Assembly (NCBI GenBank): GCA_007922305.1
Contig: ML677335.1
Span: 15,616,914-15,680,913 of the forward strand
Length of the DNA stretch: 64,000 nt
Source of the DNA: Dermatemys mawii
Taxonomy: Eukaryota; Chordata; Testudines; Dermatemydidae
Reading direction: 5' to 3'
Program-made: the position numbers and the translations under genes
The notes under the pieces: model-generated
What the model was told of the DNA's origin: nothing
Database searches by the model: none
What the model saw: the letters and a program-made list of their open reading frames with translations, nothing else
Part shown: positions 11,063-21,289 of the stretch, piece after piece
Position numbering within the stretch: position 1 is the stretch's first letter
Layout: each line of letters opens with the position of its first letter

Positions 11063-13009
11063 TATATTTACAGAAAAAGCTGTATCAGAGGGGGATAATT
11101 AATCCCCAGGAAAGGTAAGTGGCAATATCACCTTTGCCACCATTTCACAGAAATTCTGCTGGGAGAAATTACTGTTGGGGTTCTATAGGAGCCTCTCCCA
11201 GTGGTGGCTGGTCAGGAGAGGAGATGAATTAACATGTCTCCTGGGTGCTGTTTTTCAGACTGTGCAGGGTGTTACCAAGACTGAGGCAGAGAGGTGCTGT
11301 ATTTGTGTAGCTGAGTCCACTGCTGCTTCAGGCATACTTTCTGTTGGTGGGGTCTTTGTTTCTGTCAGCAAAAGGTAGCTTAACCCAGGTCATGAATCTG
11401 GCCATATTAAGATTTCCTCTTTTGTTAATTGTGAAATAAAGGATTTGCTGAGTATGAGTGTGTGGACAATGGCTAAGAAATATATAGTGTGCGCAAATGC
11501 TGAAGTTAATTTTAAGATGAAAGTTTGCACATTTTGTGAAGTTTAATTAGTCTGAAAAAAATGGAATTTTTAATGCATGTAATTAATCCTTTAGCATTTG
11601 TTTAAATTGTTTATTATTTTAAAAAGCTAAAAACTTATTTGCATGAGCCTTGTAAAAGTAACGTCCATGGGAACATTTGTAGTGTAGAATGGAACTTGCT
11701 TGGTATGTTTGTTAGCTTGTCAATCAGAAGCAAAAAAACCCCAAAGACCTCAAGGCATTGAGTCATCACTAAAGATTTCCTTGAAGTTTTGTTTCCAGCA
11801 AACAAATGAGAAAAATCACCAGTACATGTACAGTAAAAATTTACATTTACAGTAAAATGCTATTTTATTTATGATCAGATAAAATATGTGAGATACTAAT
11901 ATGTGCTTTTGGTTAAATTCTAAGATATCCTATACAGTTTTCTTATTAAAACAAAATAAATTCTGAATTTTCTTTAGCCTTTCAAACAGACATTTAGTTT
12001 CAAAATATATCTAATGTTTTACCAATTGTCCTGTGATCATTCAAAATGTTTTCTGTGGTGAGCTATTTTATGGTTTTTTTATTGATAGAGAAGTAATGAA
12101 CAAAAATTCATACTTTTGTCAATTTTTTATTAACATAATTTTATCTATTCTTTATCTCTGTGATGACTCTTTCATTATAATATTTAATATTAATTCCTCA
12201 GGGATGTAAATTTAATAGCCATCAATTGTAGCACTGAAACAACACCAGATTTACGTTTCAGATCTAAGAAAACAAAACATAGTGGTGTTATTGCTAGGCT
12301 CTATTTTTAGTTCTATACCAAAAAAAATCAAGATTTTTTTCAAACAAAAAGTGTATGCAGCATATAACCAAATCATGCTTAAGTATAATTATTTGAGGTC
12401 TAGGTCTAACCAGTAGTTTTCTTGACTTCCAGGGGAAATTGAGAGAGGTTTCTTATGGTAGCTTTCTTTCCTTAAGCCTTCCCTACCCTAGCTAACTTTG
12501 TAGATCTGATTTTCTACTTGTGTAGTTCTGCTCCTTGTTGCACTAGAAAAAGTTGGCATGTACACAAAGCTAAGGTTAGGGTAAGACGAAACAGAGATAA
12601 AAATGCCACTATAGCTATGACTAGTGGAGAATTATGATAACTGTAATTTGTTAACGTATATGCAGTCCAAGAGGTAGCTATCTCTTTATAAGCCCTTCAA
12701 TTAGTTTTTTTTTGTTGTTGTTGTTTTTTACAGTGAATCAGACTTGCTGAAAGATTTATGAAGTTCCTTCCCCCACTTTTCCAAGCTATACAAATAACTG
12801 CCTTGGATCCTAGCTTTCCTTCTAGCTATTTGTCTCAGTATCTAAGGTGATGCCATATCACTTTAATTAGTAAAGCTGGGATGGGGTACATACTGGATAT
12901 TTCAGGCAGGAAGTCTTGAAATTAAAAAAACACTCCTAAACTACAGGTTTTGTAATGCTTAGAATAAAATTTCCTAAAGCAAAACTAATTCCTTTTTTGT
13001 TATTTTTAC

Positions 13010-13620
13010 AGGATGACTGGTTCCTTTTAAGAGAGAATGTGTTCACTTGTGAATAATCAGCTGCCTGATAGAAGGAATTAAGTGTGAAACCCCAGGCAGG
13101 TTAGGACACAGAGGAAGCAGAGGTGGGAAGGAGCAGCAGGTTGCTGGTGAGGGTTCCCTGGGGTGAGCTGAATGAGAGTGTCCTCCCTCCCACCCCTTTC
13201 TAGAAAGCACAAGTTGGGAATAGCTGGGGGGTGAGGGAAGAGATGGCACAAAGAAAACAGAAGAGAGTTGGTGGGACAAGACTGGCCAGAGCTGGGGAAC
13301 CCTACCTAGTAGAAGGCTCTCAGTAAAGGGGAAGATCTGGCTCAGCCAGGAGCAGGCCAAACCCAAGAGCAATTCCTCTGGAGGAATATGAGGGATAGGA
13401 CTCAAAGGAGGCATAGAGAATTGAATAGTGGGGTGCCTCCTCGCAGAAGTCTTAAGGGAAGGGTTGTAGTGGAAGATTTGTAAGGCACTTGAAGAATGGC
13501 CAGCATGGTAGTGGCCCTGGAACAGGGGTACAGGTATCATGGAATAAGGATTGTTGCCTCTTAAGTAGATGAGCGGAGGCGGAGTGAGCCTGGGATAGGG
13601 ATAATAGAACTAGTGAACAC
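13010..13620. repeat. GC- and purine-rich block, unclassified
   Basis: About 600 bp that is purine-rich on + and clearly higher in GC than its flanks, starting near ACAGGATGACTGGTTCC. It contains a 165-codon minus-strand open frame (13043-13540) that is Ser/Pro/Leu-rich and has no recognisable domain; the frame probably stays open because of base composition. I suspect a decayed retroelement or LTR but see no ends. Confidence 0.35.
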
Positions 13621-14808
13621 CTTTTAAACTTGTTTTACTTCAGAGTTTGTGAACTGCTTTACTTTGAGAGACCTATGAATGAAGCATTTATATTAATCAA
13701 GTGATGTTCAGAAACAGGGCTTACTTACATGAGACTCTGAAAGGGACATTATTTCTTTTTCTGGGTGGGCGAGATGGCTGCTCCTCTGATCTGTGGCAAA
13801 AAAATAAAATGAAAATGGGTAACTCCAGTCAGCTCTGGGTACTGAAGAAGCAGTAGCTGAGGCAGGACTTGCATGTATTGCCATGCTTTGCTGCTTGAGG
13901 TCTCTGTGGGCCATGTAACAATTACCTTTTGCCTACTGAAACAGCACTGAAAAATAAATTTCACTTGTGCACAGTGCTATAGGTAAACAAACTTATTTCC
14001 TATAGAAGACACACACATACAAAAATCTAACATGATTAAAATCGATTTTGTTTATAATTGTGTTATCAGAGTTAAAGGCTCATTTGAGTCCCCGTATTTC
14101 AACTTTTATCTGAGGAGGTGGGTAACCTGACCTTACAGCAAGCGAGCCAAATGCATGTCGTCTTCATGGCTTACACAAAGCATGTCAGTTATGCATTTTG
14201 CCACAGTTTGTAGCTTTAAACGGAGCAGCTGCTGCCTGACAGTTAGTGTGGACAAGTACTGTGTGCATCTTTTTGTGGTATTGAAGTACCTGTTCATCTG
14301 GCATTTTAGAAAGAAACTAAGATTAAATAAAAGATACTTTAGCTGGTAAGATTTACATTTTTATGGGCTGTAAAACAAAGACTTGATGTCTTTACAAAGC
14401 AAGACAAGTTTTACAGAGATAGAAGTAATGAGTTGCTTTTCAATCTAGTTAACTCAGCAATGTCTGCTATTTAATAACACAGCTTTGAGGACACTTACAC
14501 TGTTGCTAGGTGGAAAATAAAGCAGATACAATGTTAAATGCAAAGGCCTCTCAGACTTGTAAATATGTATTTTGTAGTTTAATTTGTGTTTGAAATGAAA
14601 AGGAATAGAAATCTTTCTGGGGATGGTTGGCATAATTTGTGTTGATTTTCTTCTCATTGCAACTAATTTAGGTTGATAGTGAAATATATTTGTGAGACAT
14701 GCTTTTATTTCTTACTTTATAATGGTACGATTGCATGAAACAGCTGAAATATTTATATTTGCTCCAATCAACTTTTGAAGAAAACTAAACCGGTGGTTGT
14801 CTCTCATA

Positions 14809-15141
14809 CAGTAGAACCTCAGACTTACGAACACCTCAGGAATGGAGGTTGTCCTTAACACTGAACAAAACGTTATGGTTGTTCTTTTAAAAATTTATAA
14901 GTGAATAGTGGCTTAATACAGCTTTTAAACTTTACTATACAGAAGAAAAATACTACTTTTAAATATCTTCATTTAAATGAAACAAGCACAGAAACAGTTT
15001 CCTTACCTTGTATTTTATTTGTTTTTTGTATGTTTGTTTGTTTTGGTCTCTGGTGCTGCTAATTGCGTACTTCTGATTCCAAATGTGTAGTTGACCCAGT
15101 CGGTTTGTAACAATGGTATTGGTAGCTCTGAGGTTCTACTG
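14809..15141. mobile_element. Tigger/mariner-type MITE, complete, TA target
   Basis: 333 bp with terminal inverted repeats: CAGTAGAACCTCAGACTTAC at the left, and AGCTCTGAGGTTCTACTG at the right, its reverse complement over the outer 14-15 bases. TA dinucleotides flank it on both sides (14807-14808 and 15142-15143), the signature of the Tc1/mariner/pogo superfamily. The interior is AT-rich and non-coding, so it would have needed a transposase from elsewhere. Confidence 0.85.
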
Positions 15142-16554
15142 TAGTTTATAAATAATACACATAAGATGTCATTATTTAGCAAAATTTTTGGAGTATGTAA
15201 ATTAATTTCTGCTTTGGTGTCTTATATGTGGCCAGGTTTTGATCTTTTGAAATTATACATGTGATTTGCTGCAGATTTGTTCTTTGTAGCTTTAACAATG
15301 TTGTCAATGATTTTCCCTATTCCTATGTAAAGTACCTGAGTACATAACATGCAAAATGTGTATTTTGTTACTAATTTCATATATAATTGTGGAGTAACTC
15401 TTCTCCTACATTTTTAAAAGTGAAAATACTGGATTTTGTATAATTTAAACACATTTAATAAGATTCTTTGAAACAGAAATCAGGGTATATTTTATATGAT
15501 AATGATTATGGTCCCCCAAATTGGCTGTTAGTTAAGGATATATCAAACATGTGCCATTCAAGGAGATAATATTCCATTGCAATAGGAAAATTATAATTGC
15601 TATCAGTAGCTACATTTTCACTTTAATGATTTAGAATGTACAACATAAAAGCCCTGATGTTAGTCATGTCTGCATTAATGGCAAAATAATAGTATTTACT
15701 ATTATGTAAAATGCATAATAGTATTTATTATGTAAAGTATTCCTGGCGTGGTAATTAAGGGATTCTGAGAATATGTGATTCAATTTTCAGCTTGTTTGCT
15801 TTCAAGAAGAGAAATTATGTTGCTTTAACTGCCCACCCCTTTAGTTGATTTTTTTCATCACAACTCGAGACATCCTCTTCCATTGCACAGATATAAAGTA
15901 TACAGTACCACTATTTGAATAACAAAATCAATATTCACATTACTTACATGACAGAGCTGTTAGATTACAGAAATTGTGCAAGGTTCTGAGATGTGCAGTG
16001 TACAAACAGAATTTGATCTTAGATCTCTAACTGACAACATCAAAGTTTCAGTTATTTTAAAAGTATAAATAAAAGTTGAGAAGAATTCTGTAAGTTAACA
16101 AAAAGAAATTTAAAGTTACAAAGCTGAACTCAGTCCTTGGATACATAGAAATATCATTAATTGACTTTAATAGTTTGATTTGGTATCATTATACTAGCAT
16201 TTTTCTAAAATGAAGGGAGATGTGAACACTTTTTGTTAATGGAAATTTTGTCATTCATAAATTATTGAATTACATTAACTACACATTCTCTAATGTTTGT
16301 GCACTATTTTCGGTGGAAATAGCTGCATGTATAAAAATACATTGTTCTAAATTTTAATAATTACAGAATTAATGAGCCATCCAAATTGTGAATGTTGTGG
16401 TGTTCTACTTGTATAAATATCGAAGCCTAAACATGGATTTTCAGTTCTTTGATAATTATTTTAAGGGCTTTAGAAGTTTTCAAAATTAATTAGAAAAATA
16501 TTGTGTGTTGCACGGTTTAAGGCTCAGTCCCAGTCTGAAACTATTAGATTTCTT

Positions 16555-16650
16555 TAAGAATAGCAGTCATATTAGTCTGTATCCATAAAGAAAATGAGGA
16601 ATACTTGTAGCACTTTAGAGACTAACCAGTTATTTTATTAGATTTCTGTA
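16555..16650 (-). repeat. Dispersed repeat fragment (same family as 100-295)
   Basis: AGCAGTCATATTAGTCTGTATCCATAAAG, then GTAGCACTTTAGAGACTAACC, match the reverse complement of the CAGACTAACACGGCTAC end of the family. Truncated and diverged. Confidence 0.55.
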
Positions 16651-17162
16651 TACTTGGTTTCTTATGAATTGGAATTAAAGATTTTAATACAGATTCTTTT
16701 TCTTTCTTTGCCAAATTCAAGAGTGTAGATCTGCTTCTGGAAGGGGTTTGTATAGCTGTTCCCTCTTTGCTAATTTATTTTTTCTGTGGGACTACTGAGT
16801 GCAAAGTAGCTGCTTTCTGATCTTCCACGTTCCTCCAAGAAAAAGAAGGAATTTTAAAAATTGAATTACTTGTTAATTTGTATAGAATATTTGGGAGCGA
16901 GGACACTGGAAGATATTGCAAACATTTGTGCACTCACCATTTTCAATTAAATTCGGTGAATAATCTTTGTACATGCCCACACATGCTCACAAATTCTAGT
17001 TTCAGTGTGAAGAATCAATGAATTGAAAAAATGCTGTATTTTAATTCAAATCTGTCTTTTGTGTGATTAGTCCTGTTACAGTACTTCTGTACATATCTCC
17101 TTCCCAAAATGGCATTAAGTAGTAGGGGGAAATTGTAATAATAGAAGCAAGGAAAGTTTGGA

Positions 17163-17184
17163 GTGTGTGTGTGTGTGTGTGTGT
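17163..17184 (+). repeat. (GT)n microsatellite
   Basis: About eleven uninterrupted GT units within unique intron sequence. Confidence 0.9.
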
Positions 17185-17720
17185 TACTATTGGACAGAAT
17201 TTGGCTATGTGAGAGTCTGTAGTTCATTTTACAACTTTAAGCTCCAGTCCTGAACAAACTAATGCACAAGAGTAGCATTGAACTACATACTTTGTCATGT
17301 GAGCTGTTGCCCTGTAGAAGTTTTGTGGGGAGTTTCTGGCAGAGTATGCCTAGTGCTGTTCTTTGCAATCTCCTGCCCATTCATAGAGCTGGAATCCAAA
17401 CTGAGAGACTTCTGCAAATCAAAGCAAATTGTAGAAAGGTGGGCCTGGAAAGAACCTCAAAAAGTCATCAAGTTCAGCTCCCTGCTCTGAGCCAGGACCA
17501 AGTAAACCTAGACTGTTCCTGAGAGATGTTTATCCAGTGTATTCTTAAAAACCTCCCGTGATGGAAATTCTACCGCCTTCCTTGGAAACCTAGTCCAGAA
17601 CTTAGTTATCCTTACAGTTAGGAAGTTTTTCCTTCACATGTAAATCTTCACACCTAAATCTCTCTTGCTGCAGATTAAGCCAATTACTTCATGTCCAACC
17701 TTCAGGGAACAGAGAGCAAT

Positions 17721-17894
17721 CATAGAATATCAGGGATCATCTAGTTCAACTCCTTGCTCAGAACAGGACCAATACCCAATTAAATCATCCAACAGCTTTT
17801 TGCCCCATAGCCCTAAATGGCCCTCTCAAGGATTGAACTCACAACCCTGAGTTTAGCAGGCCAATGCTCAAACCACTGAGCTAGATCCCCCTCC
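17721..17894 (-). mobile_element. tRNA-derived Pol III SINE (tortoise type), inside CR1 A
   Basis: On the minus strand the head reads GGAGGGGGATCTAGCTCAGT. Box A (TAGCTCAGTGG) maps to 17873-17883 and box B (GTTCAATCC) to 17830-17838, followed by the SINE body to a 3' end at ATGATT near 17721. This tRNA-like head is typical of turtle SINEs, although tRNA folding is not preserved as a functional gene. It interrupts the CR1 sequence, so it is younger than that insertion. Confidence 0.85.
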
Positions 17895-17925
17895 AATCAA
17901 TTATCATCCTCTTTATAAAAACAAT

Positions 17926-18010
17926 GAGGAGTACAATGGCACCTTAAAGACTAAGAGAATTATTTGGGCATAAGCTTTCAAGGGTAAAAAGCCACTTCTT
18001 GAGATTCATC
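17926..18010 (-). repeat. Dispersed repeat fragment inside CR1 A
   Basis: AATGAGGAGTACAATGGCACC, then TTAAAGACTAAGAG, then GGGCATAAGCTTTCAAGGG, match the reverse complement of the CCACGAAAGCTTATGC repeat family seen at 100-295. A short (TC)n tract follows at about 18009-18028. Confidence 0.65.
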
Positions 18011-18621
18011 TCTCTCTCTCTCTCTCTTTTCTCCCCCACCCCTCCCCCTTCGTTCCTAAAGTATGCCATGTAGAATTGGACACAGTACTCCAGCTGAGAC
18101 CTCACCAGTGTGAAGTAGAGCAGGACAATTATCTCTCAAGTCTAACATACAACCCCAGAATGATATTAGTCTTTTTTGCAGCTGCATTAAATTGTTGACT
18201 CCTATTCAGTTTTTGATCCACTCTAGCTCTCAGATCATTTCCAGCAGTACTACTGCCTACCCAGTTAATCTCCATTTTGTAGTTGAGCATTTGATTTGTC
18301 CTTCCTAGGTGAAGTACTTTTTGTTGTCTTTATCGAATTTCATCTTGTTGAATTGAGACCAATTTTCCAATTTGTCAAGGTCTTTTTGAATTTTAATCTT
18401 GTCCTACAAAGTGCTTGCAACTCCTCCCCGCTTGGTGTTATCCAAAAAATTTTAAACATACTTTTGACTCAGTTGTCCAAGTTATTAATGAAAATATTGA
18501 CTACTACCAGACTTGGGACTGACTGCGGTAGCACCCCACTAGGGGTAAAACCTCCCTATCTGGCAGGGAACCATTGATTAACTGCTCTTTGAGTACAGTC
18601 TTTCAAACAATTTGCACCTAC

Positions 18622-19802
18622 TGTGATGTTGCACTCCATATGATTTTATGAAAATGAGTGTGAATATAATGTAACTAGAATATGCTTCATGCAAAAAGTC
18701 TCTTGTAAGGCTTTTTGCATGAAGCTTATATCTACAGAGTGTAGTCATCCAATTTGTATATCATTCTTGTATCTGAAACTAGAAATATGAAATATAACAC
18801 TGAGGTCCTATTATAATTATTCAAAGTGTGGGCTGCTAGTGGTGGTTTGGAATCTTGATGGCTCCCATCAACTAGGACAATTGGTTGTAAATAGCTCTGA
18901 TTACTTGCAAGCCTTTCTGTGAGTCCAGTCAGGAAGAATGAAGACTTGGGGGTCTCCCAGGACACGTGACCATGGCACCTGGTACTGGAATCCATCTTAA
19001 ACCTGGTGCTTTTGCATTTATAAGGAGGGGTGGGGACCCAGAGAGACAAAAGATACCCAGAGAGACAAAAGATTCCCACCTTGTGCCAAAGCTATATAAG
19101 GGAGTGGAACAAAACAAAGGGCCTGCAGTCATGAGAAATCCACTAGCTACCACCTGAGCTGCAACAAGGACTGTACCAGGGGAAAGGATTGGACCCAGAC
19201 TAGAAAGGAGTCTAGGCTGTGAAAGAAGCTTATTGGAACATCTCTGAGGGTAAGGTTTTATCTGTAATCAGTTTCTTAATGTATTAGGCTTAGACTTGCG
19301 TGTTTTGTTTCATTTTGCTTGGTACCTTACTTACTTACTTCTGTCTGTTATTACTTGGAACCACTTAAATCCTACTTGTTATACTTAATAAAATCACTTT
19401 TGTTTATTTATTAACCCAGAGTAAGTAGTTTAACACCTGGGGGAGCAAACAGCTGTGCATATCTCTCTACCAATATTATAGAGAGCGGAAAATGTATGAG
19501 TTTACCTTGTATTAGCTTTATACAGAGTAAAACAGATTCATTTGGTGTTTGGATACTATTGGGAGCTGGGTTTCTGGGTGCTAGAGACCGGATCACTTCC
19601 TAAGCCGTTTTCATTTATGTCTGCAGTTTTGGGGACATGGTTCAGATCCTGGATCTGTGTTGCAGCAGATTAGCATATCTGGCTCAACAAAACTGGGTTC
19701 TGGAGTTCCAAGCTGGCAGGGAAAACGGCTCCGAGTTAGTCTCAGCAGTACTGCCACTCAGGTGGCAGTACAATGGGGGTCTCTGTGATCGAACCCATCA
19801 CA
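18622..19802 (+). mobile_element. Solo LTR, copy 2, with 5-bp target duplication
   Basis: 1181 bp from TGTGATGTTGCAC to CCCATCACA, so it has TG...CA ends and 7-bp terminal inverted repeats TGTGATG/CATCACA. CCTAC flanks it directly at 18617-18621 and 19803-19807, a 5-bp duplication as for retroviral-type integration. The TATA box is GCTATATAAGG near 19090 and the poly(A) signal AATAAAATCAC near 19388. A 15-bp perfect hairpin lies at 18684-18725. It splits CR1 A cleanly: GCACCTAC before it joins TTTATGG after it. It is the same element as 417-1559 in opposite orientation. No internal viral genes are present. Confidence 0.88.
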
Positions 19803-20104
19803 CCTACTTTATGGTAATTTCATCTAGACCACATTTCCCTAGTTTGCTTCTGAGAACGTCATGTTGGCCTGTGTCAAAAACCTTACTGAAATAAAGATAT
19901 GACATTTCTACTGTTTCCTTCCTATCTAATACACCAGTAACCTTGTCAGACAAGGAAATTACGTTGCTTTGGCATGATTTCTTCTTCACAAATCTATGCT
20001 GGCTATTCTGTCTAACGCTATTATCTTCTAGGTGATTACAAATTGATTATTTAATAATTTGTTCCAGTACCTTTCCAGGTCTCAAAGTTAGGCTGACTGG
20101 GTTA

Positions 20105-20640
20105 TAAGTAAGGCTAAGATTTTGTTACAAATATTTTTAGTAAAAGTCATAGACAGGTCATGGGCAAAAAGAAAAATTAATGGAAGCCATGACCTGTTCG
20201 TCACTTTTACTAAAAATATCCATGACAAAATGGGTATCTGCAGGTCCTGACACTGCCTGAAGCAAGGCAGCTGCTCAGGGGCTAGGACAGGGTCCTCAAA
20301 CTCAAATCACCACGAAGGCCTCATTACATTGACCCACGGGCCGCATTACTGAAACCTTTTCATACGATGATACAAAAGTACAGTCAAAAATGAAAAAAAA
20401 GTAATATAGTATGCTATTAAAAGCCAATGTATTAACTTTTTAAAAACTGTAATTTGAAGAGGATTTTTAATAAAATATAAACACTCAGTAATGTTTGGAG
20501 CTTGGCTGCCAGTGAAGTTGGCACCTATGGCGGGCCGCAGGAAATAACTCTGCGGGCCGCATGGGGCCTATGGGCCACGTGTTTGAGACCCCTCGGCTAG
20601 GAGCTGCCTGCAGCAGTGGGGGCTGTGGAGGTATCCTGCC
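20105..20640. mobile_element. Fold-back (snap-back) repeat interrupting CR1 A
   Basis: Arms at 20119-20165 and 20186-20231 are near-perfect reverse complements around a 20-base A-rich loop. Arm motifs are AATATTTTTAGTAAAAGTCA and its complement ACTTTTACTAAAAATATCC, plus GACAGGTCATGGG. A GC-richer tail (GGTCCTGACACTGCCTG) follows, is interrupted by a hAT element at 20288-20594, and resumes at CTGCCTGCAGCAGTGGG. Outer limits are estimated from where CR1 similarity is lost and regained. Confidence 0.7.
20288..20594. mobile_element. hAT MITE with 8-bp target duplication GGCTAGGA
   Basis: 307 bp. The left end is CAGGGTCCTCAAACTC and the right end GTGTTTGAGACCCCTC. GGCTAGGA flanks it exactly at 20280-20287 and 20595-20602. 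The interior shares ATACAAAAGTACAGT and ATTAAAAGCC-type AT-rich sequence, and CGGGCCGCA runs, with the element and transposase relic at 54025-54640, so it is probably a deletion derivative of that family. It sits inside the fold-back repeat, which sits inside CR1 A. Confidence 0.88.
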
Positions 20641-21289
20641 ACTTACAGCATCGGAGGTCGACCAGTGCCTGTGAGGACCAGAAGCTTGTACCCAATACAT
20701 TCCGAGAACTTACTGGAAATTTTATGTTTTGCCATATTACTTTTCCAACAGATTTGTGCGTAGTTAACCTTCCCTCTTACAACCACGTCTTGTGTTTTGG
20801 ATAGTTCTGTTGTTTGTTCTAGAAATGCTTTATCCACTTCCACCTCCTGATTTGGTGATTGTAATAAACCCCTACCTTGGCGTCATCTATATTTTTTCCC
20901 TTTATCGTTATCCATAGACTTTCAATAAGTCTGCCTCTGACCTCCTTCTGGACTGCAAAACAAGTGTCTGTATTCTTTATATAATTCAACATTACATCCC
21001 TTTGTTCCTGCCTGCCCTTCCTGAAAACTATACCACTGGGTTATACCAGTATTCCAATATGTAATTATCCCACCAAGTCTCTGTGATGCCAGTTAAGTCT
21101 GAATTTATCTTGTGTATTAATACTTCCAGTTCTTCCTGTTTATTCCCCATAATCCATGCATTTGTGTATAGACATCTAAGATGTTGAGCAGATTCCTTGT
21201 CTTCCTCTCGCACTGCAACATGTAGCCCTCTGTTAAGGTTTTTATGCTTACCTATGGGCTTTGTCATCTGCCCTTTTCTATCTTAGTTT

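Larger units (their letters stand above)
17430..21288 (-). mobile_element. CR1 LINE A, one copy broken by several insertions
   Basis: Segments 17430-17720, 17895-17925, about 18050-18621, 19803-20105 and about 20690-21288 are all antisense CR1, in the order expected for one element read 3' to 5'. Minus-strand protein pieces include KVFDTGQHDVL with LGKCGLDEITIK (19804-19989, reverse transcriptase region) and LTGITETWWDN (21028-21267, start of the apurinic endonuclease domain). The pieces are separated by a SINE (17721-17894), another repeat (17926-18010), an LTR (18622-19802) and a fold-back element with a hAT inside it (20105-20640). About 0.9 kb present in CR1 B (roughly 22590-23540) is missing between 20105 and 20690. 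Many stops; not functional. Confidence 0.8.

Noticed and set aside
13003..13058. Alternative PLCE1 exon after TTTTTACAG
   Set aside because: The downstream frames meet stops within about 15 codons and do not resemble PLCE1.
13043..13540. Minus-strand 165-codon frame
   Set aside because: Low-complexity Ser/Pro/Leu composition, no domain, inside a GC-rich block.
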